A DNA stretch of 39,843 nt from Lachnospiraceae bacterium (GTDB lineage: Bacteria > Bacillota > Clostridia > Lachnospirales > Lachnospiraceae). The stretch lies in assembly GCA_014804485.1 (NCBI GenBank), contig JAAUZT010000015.1, positions 48,714 to 88,556 on the forward strand, written 5' to 3'. The notes beneath the pieces are model-generated. The model saw nothing but the letters and a program-made list of their open reading frames with translations, did no database searches and was not told the origin of the DNA. The position numbers and the translations under genes are program-made. Below are positions 1 through 8,772 of the stretch, piece by piece (position 1 is the first letter of the stretch; each line of letters opens with the position of its first letter).

Positions 1-2040
1 GTGTCTGTTCAGACCCATACTGTAAGGAATCTCAACGATCGCCATTACCTCATATTCTTTTTCCGACAAATTTTCATATACAACGTCTATCACCTCTCCG
101 TGTTGATCCGTAATTTCAACAGCATTAGAATCCTCCGTAACCATTTCCAGCGTTACCATATCCCCCGGATGATAGACATGTTCCTCCGGCGGAATCATTT
201 CATTTCCATTTATCTGCGTCAGCAGAACATAATCGCCTGTTACAAATTTGTCAATATCCAGAGTGCCGTCCAAAACTGTCAATTTAGAGAGAAGCTCTTC
301 ACCGTATCCATAGAAATAACCCTGGATTGATTTTTCTCCCCGAAGCATCCTCTCAAGCGCCTCCGCTGAATATTCATCGTTTCTGAGCCGGCCCTGCGCA
401 TTCAGGTTCTGTAACTGCTCCCTTGCCTGATCATCGATCTGAAGATAGATTCCGTACTGCGTCCACATTTCCTGCCTGCTCATGATACCGTCCTGCGCGT
501 CCGCATAAGCAAGAAACTCCGGTTCTATATGAATATCGCTGTTCCCTATGCCCGCCCCGGTAACGCTGCTGTTGGCTAACAGAAAATCTCCCACTACCCT
601 CTGCTCCATATATAGGTCGATCCGAAAACTGCCCACGGCCGTCATAATGATTGCCAGAAGAATAATACTCAGAGAAATCGCCGTTATGACAACGACTGTC
701 GTGCGCCTGTTCCTGCCGAAATTAGATAGTGCCATAGCAAATGCGGAAAAGCCGCTGCCACGCTTTCTCCTCCTGTGCCGTTTCCTTTTTCTTAAGGAAA
801 GATTCCCATCCGTCTCCGTATACTTGACCGCTTCAATCGGAGAGACGCTTCCTGCAATCTTTCCCGGTTTTCTGCTGCTTAAAAACACGGTCAGCGCGGA
901 AAACGCGGCGCCGAATACGAAGATCCATGGATTAAACTGTAATGATACCTGCATTCCCTGATAGTCATTGATTTGCAGCATAAAGGGAAGCGCAATCCTG
1001 CCCACACCGTACCCGATCAGCAGACCGATAGGAATACCGATTGTGGAAAGCATAACCGCCTGTCGGCGTACCAGCCGGCGTATCTGCCGCTTTGTCGTTC
1101 CGATGGTCTTAAGCAGACCGTAAAATCTGATATCGCTGATCACGGATATCTGGAAAATATTATAGATGATCAGGTATCCGCTGATTAGAATGACCAAAAC
1201 CGCTCCCAGCAGAACCGCAAATGTGAAAGGGTCTACAGACTCCACACGACTGCTCATATATGCCCAGTTTACGCCGTAATCCAGCTCTGTTACCGGATCG
1301 TATCCGGCATTTCGTATAACGGTCCGCACCTTTTCTTCCAGATTGGCATCATTTTCAAAAAAAAGATTGACCGCACGCAGTCCTACGCCCCGATCCTCCG
1401 GATGTTCCTCCGACCATCTGATGAAATCTTCATCTGTCCGGGAGTCCTTTAACTCCACCCAACGGCTTTCCGATAAGAAAAGCTCACTGGCGTGTGCGAT
1501 GGCATCGCCCTGATACCAGCCGCATACAACGAATTCCTCCTCAATCGTCTCATCCATAAAGGAGAACCTAATCGGTATCTTTACCCCCGTCGAATGAGGC
1601 AGTCCAAGCTCATCCAGCACAAAGGTGTCCACAACGATCTCGTCTACTTCCTCCGGCATACGCCCTTTTTCCAGCGTGATGAACATGTCCCACAGGCTGC
1701 TCTCATCCTGCGTATAGCGCAGTTCCGCCTGCCGTTTTACGATGTTGTCGGCATAGCCGATGAAAATATTGTAACAGCTCTGTACGACCATAGGGTCTGC
1801 GGTTACTTTCTCATACTGCTCCTGTGTCGCCGCCTTAAGTCCCGCATGAAACCGTCCGCCTACCTCCCGCATCGTATACTCCTGCGCTGCCTGCATGGCA
1901 CCGCTTGTCAGGGAAAAGGCCGCCGTAAAAAGTATGCCTGTCAGGATGATCGCCAGCACGGCAAAAATATTCCTCATACGGTTATTTTGCAGACACCGAT
2001 TGGATAATTTGCGGATTGACGCACCATTGTTATTGATCAT
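1..2040 (-). CDS. FtsX/MacB-type ABC transporter permease (3' end cut by window edge)
   Basis: Translating the minus strand from the ATG at 2040 gives 680 open codons that run off the window. The start [16 protein letters not shown] is followed by a membrane segment (about residues 22-40). A large extracytoplasmic part of about 200 residues comes next, then three membrane segments (near residues 270-295, 320-340 and 355-375) in the FtsX arrangement. A basic loop rich in Arg/Lys and another membrane segment (RTTVVVITAISLSIILLAII) begin the second half. This two-module layout is that of MacB/YtrF-like permeases for peptide or envelope substrates. The start overlaps the stop of the ATPase gene as ATGA, so the two are translationally coupled. 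With the upstream kinase and regulator it forms a four-gene cassette of the type that senses and removes envelope-active compounds; the substrate is unknown. The family is secure, the role is inferred. Confidence 0.88.
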   Translation of the reverse strand, partial: MINNNGASIRKLSNRCLQNNRMRNIFAVLAIILTGILFTAAFSLTSGAMQAAQEYTMREVGGRFHAGLKAATQEQYEKVTADPMVVQSCYNIFIGYADNIVKRQAELRYTQDESSLWDMFITLEKGRMPEEVDEIVVDTFVLDELGLPHSTGVKIPIRFSFMDETIEEEFVVCGWYQGDAIAHASELFLSESRWVELKDSRTDEDFIRWSEEHPEDRGVGLRAVNLFFENDANLEEKVRTVIRNAGYDPVTELDYGVNWAYMSSRVESVDPFTFAVLLGAVLVILISGYLIIYNIFQISVISDIRFYGLLKTIGTTKRQIRRLVRRQAVMLSTIGIPIGLLIGYGVGRIALPFMLQINDYQGMQVSLQFNPWIFVFGAAFSALTVFLSSRKPGKIAGSVSPIEAVKYTETDGNLSLRKRKRHRRRKRGSGFSAFAMALSNFGRNRRTTVVVITAISLSIILLAIIMTAVGSFRIDLYMEQRVVGDFLLANSSVTGAGIGNSDIHIEPEFLAYADAQDGIMSRQEMWTQYGIYLQIDDQAREQLQNLNAQGRLRNDEYSAEALERMLRGEKSIQGYFYGYGEELLSKLTVLDGTLDIDKFVTGDYVLLTQINGNEMIPPEEHVYHPGDMVTLEMVTEDSNAVEITDQHGEVIDVVYENLSEKEYEVMAIVEIPYSMGLNRH

Positions 2041-2723
2041 GCGTGCACCTCCTTATCGGGTGCCACGATCCTGCCGTCCTCGATATGAATCACCCGGTCG
2101 CAAAGCTGCGCCAGCGCCTCATTGTGCGTAATCATAACGATCGTCTGATGGAACTGCTCCCCCGTCAGCTTCAGAAGTCCCAGCACTTCCTGTGTCGTCT
2201 TGCTGTCCAGGTTGCCGGTAGGCTCATCCGCAAGGATAATCGCCGGTTTCGTCACTAACGCCCGGGCAATCGCCACTCTCTGCTGCTGCCCGCCGGAAAG
2301 CTGCCCCGGAAAATTATCCAGCTTACTCTTAAGTCCCAGTGTCCCTACGATCTGATCCACAAACTCCCAATCCACGTCTCTTCCGTCCAGCTCCAGAGGC
2401 AGCACGATATTCTCGCGGACACTTAAGATCGGCACCAGATTATAGCTTTGGAATATAAATCCGATCTGCCGTCTGCGGAAAACCGTAAGATCGTTTTCGT
2501 TCAATTCAAATATCTTCTTGCCCGCCACCGTCACCGTGCCGGATGTGGCGTAATCAAGCCCGCCCAGCATGTGTAACAACGTGGATTTCCCGGAACCGGA
2601 AGTGCCCACCACCGCGGCAAACTCGCCCTCCTCCACCGACAGATTCACGCCGTCCAGCGCCCTAACCTGTATATCGCCCTTTCCGTAATATTTCTTTAAA
2701 TCATGGGTTTCCAGTATTTTCAT
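2037..2723 (-). CDS. ABC transporter ATP-binding protein (LolD/MacB-type)
   Basis: 228-residue ATPase that powers the downstream FtsX-type permease. Visible motifs: Walker [11 protein letters not shown]-loop [15 protein letters not shown], signature [15 protein letters not shown], Walker [14 protein letters not shown], and the switch histidine in MITHNEAL. The TGNLD after Walker B is typical of the LolD/MacB/FtsE group. An in-frame ATG lies further upstream at 2885, but it is inside the long palindrome. The ATG at 2723 ([14 protein letters not shown]) has a GGGAGGAG ribosome binding site and matches the usual family length, so it is chosen. The stop overlaps the permease start. The gene lies 447 bp downstream of the histidine kinase, with the palindrome in between, so it may be expressed partly separately from the regulators. 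Confidence 0.93.
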   Translation of the reverse strand: MKILETHDLKKYYGKGDIQVRALDGVNLSVEEGEFAAVVGTSGSGKSTLLHMLGGLDYATSGTVTVAGKKIFELNENDLTVFRRRQIGFIFQSYNLVPILSVRENIVLPLELDGRDVDWEFVDQIVGTLGLKSKLDNFPGQLSGGQQQRVAIARALVTKPAIILADEPTGNLDSKTTQEVLGLLKLTGEQFHQTIVMITHNEALAQLCDRVIHIEDGRIVAPDKEVHA

Positions 2724-2761
2724 ATGACTCCTCCCTGTCAAAACCACTTCTACATTTCTCT

Positions 2762-3075
2762 TAAGTGATTCAGATGCCGAAAGGTTCTTCCATAAACATG
2801 GATTGGCAGATTGCACAAAAGGTTCTCGAAGCTGTCCTGCGTAGGAGATTGAGATTTTCTTAGTATTCCGTATATAAAACAGCAATTTCGGGACATGGAT
2901 GTCCCGGAAAGCCCGTAACGCGCTCGGATGGCGCGTAGAGGGCGGTTGCGTCCACTATCACAATTTACACCGGAATACTTAGAAAATCCATTCGACGTAG
3001 CCCGACACGAGAGAACCTTTTGCGCAATCTGCCCTCTCAGCTTATATTACTACCTTTAACATCTGAATCCTTATA
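2762..3075. repeat. 300-bp imperfect palindrome (MITE-like or regulatory hairpin)
   Basis: This fills most of the 447-bp gap between kinase and ABC ATPase. The outer arms share GATTCAGATG (2767-2776 and, reversed, 3060-3069). The inner arms, 2805-2870 and 2971-3033, match from GGCAGATTGC through CAAAAGGTTCTC to TTAGTATTCCG, with mismatches in the middle. The roughly 100-bp centre contains a second palindrome, TTCGGGACAT/ATGTCCCGGAA (about 2887-2909). No coding potential is evident. It could be a small non-autonomous transposable element or a dispersed repeat that folds in the transcript and separates regulator from transporter expression. Confidence 0.75.
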
Positions 3076-3170
3076 GATTTATTCTACCAGACACTTCTTA
3101 CAGTATTCTGACAAGGACGGATAAAAGATATGACAATTTTGTAAGATACTCAGAATGCGAAGCGCATCCA

Positions 3171-4130
3171 TTACTTCCCGGACGCTTCGTCCGCATTCAG
3201 CAGAAACATCGAAAAGCTGCTCCCCTGCCCCACCTTAGAAGAAACAGTAATATAACCCTTCTCACATTGCAGAATAAGTTGCGCCAGACACAGTCCGAGT
3301 CCGCTGCCCTCCTGCTGCTCAACTGCCCTGCCCCGGTAGAAGCGTTTAAAGATCAGATTATAATCGCTTTCCGGAATGCCGATGCCCTCATCCGTAATCG
3401 TAATCTTCGTATAGAGATCCAGCTGCTGTGCCGCAATCTGTATGCGGCTGTTCTCAGGCGAGTATTTCACCGCATTTTCCAGAATATTTGACATTGCCTC
3501 CGCCGTCCACTTCGGATTGTGCCAGAGCGCAAAATCTTCAAATTCTTCCACCTCTAATGCTATATTCTTAGCGGAGGCCTGCGCATACACCGAGCTGACA
3601 GCCTGCGCAATCGTCCTCTTAATTCCGGTATTTTCAGCCTCAAACCGGATGATACCGTTTTCCAGCCTGGAAGCCTTCAGAAGATCCGCCATCAGCCACT
3701 GCAGCTTATCGGCTTGATTTTTTGCATGGGCAAGAAATTCATTGCGCTTACCCTCCTCGAGTTCACAGTCCAGCAAAAGCTCCATATCCATCACAATGTT
3801 CGCCAAGGGTGTCTTAAACTGATGGGAAAGATCGGAAACCAGCTCCATAGTCTGCTTCTTCTCTTCCTGCGCCTGTCGTTCTTTATATCGCGCACTGTCT
3901 AGGATACGGATGAGCTGGCTGATTACACGGGATTCTCTCGTCTCTGATACGTCCGAACAGCGCAGGGCATTCTGAGCCTCACCGTCTGTTTCCGCCTGCT
4001 GAAAGTTATCTAAAATGCGGTCCATCTTCTTCCACTGACGCAAAAAATAAGCCGTGCTCACGATCAGCGCGGCAAGACACAACACAAGGCAGACAGCAAG
4101 TATCCCGATTACGATTTGTGCCGTCATCAT
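3171..4130 (-). CDS. Sensor histidine kinase
   Basis: About 319 residues. One N-terminal membrane segment (residues 5-28, IVIGILAVCLVLCLAALIV) is followed by a short linker, then a HisKA domain with the H-box SDLSHQFKTPLANI (His near residue 110). The HATPase_c domain has N-box NILENAVKYSP, G1 DEGIGIPE and G2 GSGLGLCLA. There is almost no extracellular domain, so it is probably an intramembrane-sensing kinase, which suits a kinase that reads the state of its partner ABC transporter. Two ATGs are adjacent (4130 and 4127); GGAGG spacing slightly favours the second. It lies 20 bp downstream of its response regulator and is surely co-transcribed with it. Ligand unknown. Confidence 0.93.
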   Translation of the reverse strand: MMTAQIVIGILAVCLVLCLAALIVSTAYFLRQWKKMDRILDNFQQAETDGEAQNALRCSDVSETRESRVISQLIRILDSARYKERQAQEEKKQTMELVSDLSHQFKTPLANIVMDMELLLDCELEEGKRNEFLAHAKNQADKLQWLMADLLKASRLENGIIRFEAENTGIKRTIAQAVSSVYAQASAKNIALEVEEFEDFALWHNPKWTAEAMSNILENAVKYSPENSRIQIAAQQLDLYTKITITDEGIGIPESDYNLIFKRFYRGRAVEQQEGSGLGLCLAQLILQCEKGYITVSSKVGQGSSFSMFLLNADEASGK

Positions 4131-4150
4131 TTTTCCTCCACTCCGTTTAC

Positions 4151-4864
4151 CTAACCTTCATCCCACAGATAGCCGATTCCCTGAATCGTGCGGATATAGT
4201 TTCCTCCCAGCTTCTTACGCAGACGGCTGATATTGACAGAGAGCGTGTTCTCTTCCACAAAATTTCCGTCCGTATCCCATACTCTTTGCAAAATCTGTTC
4301 TTTTAATAACGCCTGGTTTTTATTTTCCAGAAAATATTGCAAAAGACGGAACTCCGTCATGCTGAGGTCTAATTCCTGCCCGCCGCTGAAGGCGCGGAAA
4401 GTCTTCCGATCCAGAACCACTTCCCCCGATGTGACCGTATCTTCTCCGGAATCTGCGGAGGCGGCGAGATTCGAACCACTCCTTGCTTCTTTCCTACGCA
4501 GAATATTCTGAAGGCGCATTTTCAGGACAGCAACGGAAAACGGCTTCGTTATATAATCGTCCGCTCCGCTCGCAAGACCCATGATCTCATCGGTCTCCAT
4601 ATCCCGTGCCGTAAGCATCAAAACAGCAGTTCCCGCTTTGTCTCCGGGAAGCTGCCGCATCTCTTTGCAGAAGCTAAGGCCGTCTCCATCCGGCAGGTTC
4701 AGATCCAGGATCACTGCATCGGGATTTTCTTTTTCAAAAAGCGCATTCCCCTCCTGCAATGTCCGCGCACTCACAACCGCATACCCCTCCTGCTCCAGCG
4801 CAAAGGAAACGCCGCGGTTTAAGCCTTCATCGTCCTCTATCATTAATATCTTAATACGCTCCAT
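4151..4864 (-). CDS. OmpR/PhoB-family response regulator
   Basis: 237 residues. The receiver domain has the acidic pair IEDDEGL, the phospho-acceptor aspartate in AVILDLNLPDGDG, and a conserved Lys in ITKPFSV. A linker of about 20 residues leads to a winged-helix DNA-binding domain ending in LSVNISRLRKKLGGNYIRTIQGIGYLW. It is the partner of the kinase immediately downstream and probably controls the ABC genes that follow. Start ATG at 4864 has GGAGAG upstream. A gap of 55 bp separates it from the preceding 35-residue gene, so it could be the fifth gene of a longer transcript or have its own promoter. Confidence 0.93.
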   Translation of the reverse strand: MERIKILMIEDDEGLNRGVSFALEQEGYAVVSARTLQEGNALFEKENPDAVILDLNLPDGDGLSFCKEMRQLPGDKAGTAVLMLTARDMETDEIMGLASGADDYITKPFSVAVLKMRLQNILRRKEARSGSNLAASADSGEDTVTSGEVVLDRKTFRAFSGGQELDLSMTEFRLLQYFLENKNQALLKEQILQRVWDTDGNFVEENTLSVNISRLRKKLGGNYIRTIQGIGYLWDEG

Positions 4865-4919
4865 GATTCTGTACTCTCCACGCTGCCGTGCACTTTTCTG
4901 TTACGATTCACCAGAATCA

Positions 4920-5027
4920 CTATAACATAAAAAGCCCCAGAGTCAACCCTATTCCGGCCGCACAGCCGACAAATCCCATAACTGCCGCATACATAACAAC
5001 CGTTGTGATATCTTTCACCATTCTCAT
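4920..5027 (-). CDS. 35-residue single-span membrane peptide
   Basis: Short open frame, start MRMVKDITTVVMYAAVMGFV and end GLTLGLFML, with stop TAG at 4920-4922. A very good ribosome binding site (AAAGGGGGA, 9 bases before the ATG) supports translation. After a short basic N-terminus nearly all residues are hydrophobic with several Gly and Ala, as expected for one membrane helix. It is the last gene of the regulator-kinase-anchored protein operon and lies just before the next response regulator. I do not recognise a family. Small membrane peptides next to two-component systems can modulate kinases or transporters; that role here is only an inference from position. Confidence 0.65.
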   Translation of the reverse strand: MRMVKDITTVVMYAAVMGFVGCAAGIGLTLGLFML

Positions 5028-5111
5028 ATGAATCTGTCCCCCTTTCCTTTGATTTCCATCATAGGCGGGAGATGTCTCCTACTTTCATATAAGATGTGTC
5101 ATAATTGTCAA

Positions 5112-5957
5112 TTAATTCTCCTTCATATACAGCTCAAACTCCAATATCGACCGGTCAGGCCTGTCGCCACTCTGGATAAAAGACTGTCTTGCCTCTGCGT
5201 ACACTGCCTTGCTTTCGATCCTCACCACATCCGTAGCCTGCATGTTTCCTTCAAGATCATACGCTTCCGTCCATGTCTTATTGATTCCCGTCCCCATAAA
5301 CGGAAATGCATATTGTAACAGGTATCCCATATCATACACTTCCACATAATTGTCCTTCTCTTCTCCCCGTTCCACGGAAATCTTCGCTTTCCAGACTTCC
5401 CCGCTGGCGGCATGAATCGTCAGCTCCACCGAAACGCCGTCCTTGATAAACCATATTTTCCAATAGCTGTACATCGACTCATCCATACTCATCCGTATCG
5501 GTGTATCGATCGTGCACAATTCCGCCTTCGTCGCATCGAAATCGCATCCTGACAGCTCATCGGCATAAACACCGATCTGCGCCATATTTTCGACCCATTT
5601 CTTTCCCGCGTCGATAGCCTGCTTCATATTCATCTGACCCGCCATCGGCTCGTGAGGAAGTTCTTTGCCGCCGTACTCCCAGACCGCCAGCACAATCGCC
5701 CTCACATATTCGGACACCTTCTGACCCTGAAATTCCTCCTGCTCTGCCTGCTCCGTCTCCTGCTCCTGTGCACCGCTTAGGCTGTCGTCCGCAAAAAGAC
5801 CGATCTCCTCAGACCGCACCGCAACTTTACCGGTACTGTCTAAGAATCTCACTTCTCTTTGTCTAAGAAGCTTCGCTGTCAGGAACCACCCGCCGAAGAT
5901 CATGCAGACAGCCGACAGAAACATAATCGCCGTATAGATCCTGCTTTTACTCATCAT
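5112..5957 (-). CDS. Membrane-anchored extracytoplasmic protein with PepSY-like C-terminal part
   Basis: 281 residues, family not firmly recognised. An N-terminal signal anchor (IYTAIMFLSAVCMIFGGWFL, about residues 8-27) lacks a lipobox. A Glu/Gln-rich linker (about residues 62-78) precedes the globular part. The stretch YSYWKIWFIKDGVSVELTIH followed by AASGEVWKAKI looks like a PepSY-type strand pair. The reading frame overlaps the upstream kinase by 11 bases, and its ribosome binding site (AAAGGAG) lies inside the kinase gene, so the two are coupled. By position it is probably an accessory that works with the kinase outside the membrane, analogous to YycH/YycI or YpeB-type partners; no homology to those is claimed. 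Confidence 0.7.
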   Translation of the reverse strand: MMSKSRIYTAIMFLSAVCMIFGGWFLTAKLLRQREVRFLDSTGKVAVRSEEIGLFADDSLSGAQEQETEQAEQEEFQGQKVSEYVRAIVLAVWEYGGKELPHEPMAGQMNMKQAIDAGKKWVENMAQIGVYADELSGCDFDATKAELCTIDTPIRMSMDESMYSYWKIWFIKDGVSVELTIHAASGEVWKAKISVERGEEKDNYVEVYDMGYLLQYAFPFMGTGINKTWTEAYDLEGNMQATDVVRIESKAVYAEARQSFIQSGDRPDRSILEFELYMKEN

Positions 5958-7356
5958 CCGCCGCTCCTTTGCATTTGAAACATATGCTCACCGTGGTTCC
6001 GCTTACTCCGTCACTCTCAAATTCCAGCGTGCTTCCGTGAATCTGCGCGATTTGCTCCGCCAGCGCAAGACCGATCCCGGCACCGTGCTGCTTCCTGGAC
6101 CGGGATTTATCTACCATATAAAAGGCTTCCGTGATTCTCTGAATCTCCTGCGCGGGAATGCCGCTGCCGTTATCCTGAACCTGTATCACGTACTCCGCGC
6201 CGCACTGACTGCCCGTGACACGAATCTCAGTGGCGCCGGCCTTCACCGCATTGTCAACCAGATTAAGAAAAAGCGTTTTAAACAAATCATATTCCACATC
6301 AATATAGGCGCTTTCCACACTGCACCGTAAAGAGACTTCCTTTTCACACATCAGATATTCCACATCCGCCGCCAATTCCCGAAACAGCGCCTGTGTCTCC
6401 GTCTCCTGCATCACAAAATCTTTGTGGTTTAACACCGTCATGTCCATCAGCTTATGGGACAACGCCTCCAGCCGCATCCCTTCATTCCAGATATACCATG
6501 CCGCCCGCTTCTGCTCCTCCCGCGGCATCTCCTTGTGATAGATCCGATCCGCATATCCGATCATGGAGGTCAGCGGAGTCTTGAGTTCATGTGCGAAATT
6601 CGCCACGAAATCTTCCTTCTGCCTCGCACTGTCCGAAAGCTCCTGTACCTTCTCTTCCACAGCAAGCGCCATCCGGTTAAAATTCCGCGCAAGCTGTCCC
6701 ACTTCATCCGTACCGCCGTCCTTGACCCGCTGGCTGTAGTTTCCGTCGGCGATCTTCTTCGTGGCCTCCGTCAGATTCTTGACCGGTCTGGTCAGCAAAT
6801 AGGACAGTACGAAAATTAACAGACTCCCGATGCCGATCGTCACCCCGTACACGGCGCCGAATTTCGTTATCATCTGTTCCTGCTGTCCGGAAACTCTTTC
6901 CACGTCCGTTCCTGTCACCAGATAAACGCCTGCCTCACCATACGACACGATTCCTGCCGTAAGCAGATATTCTCTGTCCCCGATCGTATAAAACCGATAG
7001 CACACATGATTATCCGTCACATCCCGCAGTAATCCGCCCACATCCGTCTTTGCCGAAAATTCAGAAAACAGCTCCGCTTTGTCCATCGTATAAAGAGCTG
7101 TCATGTCACTCATATCCGAAGCCATGCTGCCGATATCATACGCTCCGTCGTCGTCGCCCTCAAGCCATGCCGCTCCTCTGGTGATCAGATTTGCCTGCAC
7201 CACGAATTTATTATACTGATACTGTTCTACCGCCGCTTCGATCTCCCGCTCCATGGTAATATCATAGAAATAAGAAATCAGGATATACCCGCCGAACAGG
7301 AATGCCGCACTGAAAAATATGGTAATGCAAAAAAACATCTTCGTTCCAAGCTTCAC
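5947..7356 (-). CDS. HAMP-domain sensor histidine kinase
   Basis: 469 residues. Two membrane segments (about 9-30 and 170-190) flank an extracellular sensor of about 135 residues. A HAMP domain follows (LTRPVKNLTEATKKIADG), then HisKA with H-box NFAHELKTPLTSMIGY. HATPase_c has N-box NLVDNAVKAGA, G1 DNGSGIPA and G2 GAGIGLALAEQI. Start is a GTG (MKLGTKM) 9 bp after the regulator stop, with AAGGTGA ahead of it. The cognate regulator is immediately upstream and the PepSY-like protein immediately downstream. The signal is unknown; no amino-acid signature of a named system (PhoR, WalK, VanS) can be assigned with confidence. Confidence 0.93.
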   Translation of the reverse strand: MKLGTKMFFCITIFFSAAFLFGGYILISYFYDITMEREIEAAVEQYQYNKFVVQANLITRGAAWLEGDDDGAYDIGSMASDMSDMTALYTMDKAELFSEFSAKTDVGGLLRDVTDNHVCYRFYTIGDREYLLTAGIVSYGEAGVYLVTGTDVERVSGQQEQMITKFGAVYGVTIGIGSLLIFVLSYLLTRPVKNLTEATKKIADGNYSQRVKDGGTDEVGQLARNFNRMALAVEEKVQELSDSARQKEDFVANFAHELKTPLTSMIGYADRIYHKEMPREEQKRAAWYIWNEGMRLEALSHKLMDMTVLNHKDFVMQETETQALFRELAADVEYLMCEKEVSLRCSVESAYIDVEYDLFKTLFLNLVDNAVKAGATEIRVTGSQCGAEYVIQVQDNGSGIPAQEIQRITEAFYMVDKSRSRKQHGAGIGLALAEQIAQIHGSTLEFESDGVSGTTVSICFKCKGAADDE

Positions 7357-7365
7357 CGGATCACC

Positions 7366-8019
7366 TTACCCTTCCAGCCGGTATCCGATACGGAACACAG
7401 TCCTAATGCGCTCTTCCCAGCCTAATTTCTTCCGCAGTCTCTGAATATGCGTATCCAGCGTTCTCGTATCGCCCAGAAACGGCTCGTTCCACACTTTTTC
7501 ATACAGCCTGTCCCGATACTGTGCTACATTTCTGTTCTGAATGAGTTCCACCAACAGGTCAAACTCCTTGACCGTCAGCTCCACTTCCGCCCCGTTCTGA
7601 TACGCTCTGCGCGATTCTAAGTTGATCTCCACATCCGCAAACGAAAGGTTCTTCCTGTTTTTCCCGTATCTGCGGAGCACAGCCTCCATGCGTGCAATCA
7701 CCTCTCCGCTCTGAAAAGGCTTGACGATATAATCGTCCGCGCCCAGCTTAAGCCCCTGTATCCGATCCTTGACCTCACCTTTCGCCGTCAGGAAGATAAC
7801 CGGAATCTCCATCGGCCTGATATACTCGAGCAGCTCATAGCCACTGATCTCCGGCAGCATGATATCCAGCAATATGAAATCATAATCCGTATTTTCTTCC
7901 AGCAGATCTGCCGCCTCCCTGCCGTTATAGACACAGGTGCAGCGATATCCTTCATCGGACAGATCCATATACAGTAAATTGGCGATTGCCTCGTCATCCT
8001 CCACGATCAGAACATTCAT
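7366..8019 (-). CDS. OmpR/PhoB-family response regulator
   Basis: 217 residues. Receiver domain: acidic pair VEDDEAI, phospho-acceptor Asp in DFILLDIMLPEISG, Thr/Ser switch FLTAKGE and Lys in IVKPFQSG. The winged helix ends in TLDTHIQRLRKKLGWEERIRTVFRIGYRLEG. An upstream in-frame ATG at 8058 exists, but the ATG at 8019 (MNVLIVEDDEA) has GAGGGAG at good spacing and matches where receiver domains begin, so it is chosen. First gene of a four-gene transcript: regulator, kinase, anchored protein, 35-residue peptide. Confidence 0.93.
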   Translation of the reverse strand: MNVLIVEDDEAIANLLYMDLSDEGYRCTCVYNGREAADLLEENTDYDFILLDIMLPEISGYELLEYIRPMEIPVIFLTAKGEVKDRIQGLKLGADDYIVKPFQSGEVIARMEAVLRRYGKNRKNLSFADVEINLESRRAYQNGAEVELTVKEFDLLVELIQNRNVAQYRDRLYEKVWNEPFLGDTRTLDTHIQRLRKKLGWEERIRTVFRIGYRLEG

Positions 8020-8079
8020 ATGTACAGTCTCCCTCTGCTTCAATGAAACAAGCTCCATTTCTCATATTTGTCCATTTTA

Positions 8080-8772
8080 TCATGCAGATGTGTCAAAGTT
8101 GCAAATTCTGTCGAGCTCGCTCTTTCCGTCCCGATAGGGTGCACTTGCCTCCTCATACAGACACTGATAGAAGTCTGCCGCTATATGCTGTCGCTTCCTC
8201 GCAAGCTCCGCCGCCCTGTCCGTATAGAAATTCGAATATACATTTTCCAGTTTGTATTTATATTCTTGAAAAAAAGACGGATCGGGATCATTTTCTCCGG
8301 TTGAGACGCTGCCGTCCGGAAGTACCGAGTACAACGGTTCGGCAACAATCCCCTTGTAGATCAGCGTTCTCGCTATTCCCATTGCTCCCGCGGCATCCAG
8401 CTTGTCCGCATCAAACAGTATTTTTGCCTCTATACTTTGCGGCAGACAGCTTTTTCTGTAGCGGTGCGCCTGTATGCAGTGTTTTACTTTCTCCGCATAA
8501 TCGGCCGCAAATCCATGCTCCGTCAGAAACTGATAAGCCTTCCCGCTTCCTACCGCCGCATGACAAAGCGCGGGATCTTGAAACTGCTCCTTCCTTCCGA
8601 TATCGTGTAATAAACATGCCGCTATCAGAACATCATAGTCCACGCTCTCCTGCGCCTTTGCAATTTCCAAGGCATTATATAACACCCGATATACATGCTC
8701 TTTGTCATGGGCACTGTCCTCCATGCAAGAAAGCATATAATTTTCCAGTAAGCAATAAATATCTTTATTCAT
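8080..8772 (-). CDS. HD-domain phosphohydrolase (YedJ-like)
   Basis: 230 residues. HD-superfamily metal ligands are visible: an N-terminal His in DKEHVYRV, the HD pair in AACLLHDIGRKEQF, a His in CIQAHRYRKS and the later Asp in LFDADKLDAAGAMGIAR. The DADKLDA signature and overall length resemble the YedJ-type group of putative metal-dependent nucleotide or phosphate hydrolases. The substrate is not known. The start overlaps the end of the GH112 phosphorylase by 8 bases, so the two are translated together; the reason for pairing a hydrolase of this type with a sugar phosphorylase is unclear. Confidence 0.85.
   Translation of the reverse strand: MNKDIYCLLENYMLSCMEDSAHDKEHVYRVLYNALEIAKAQESVDYDVLIAACLLHDIGRKEQFQDPALCHAAVGSGKAYQFLTEHGFAADYAEKVKHCIQAHRYRKSCLPQSIEAKILFDADKLDAAGAMGIARTLIYKGIVAEPLYSVLPDGSVSTGENDPDPSFFQEYKYKLENVYSNFYTDRAAELARKRQHIAADFYQCLYEEASAPYRDGKSELDRICNFDTSA

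Noticed and set aside
1-330. 109-codon plus-strand frame at the window start
   Set aside because: Antisense to the ABC permease, which has a much clearer coding sequence.
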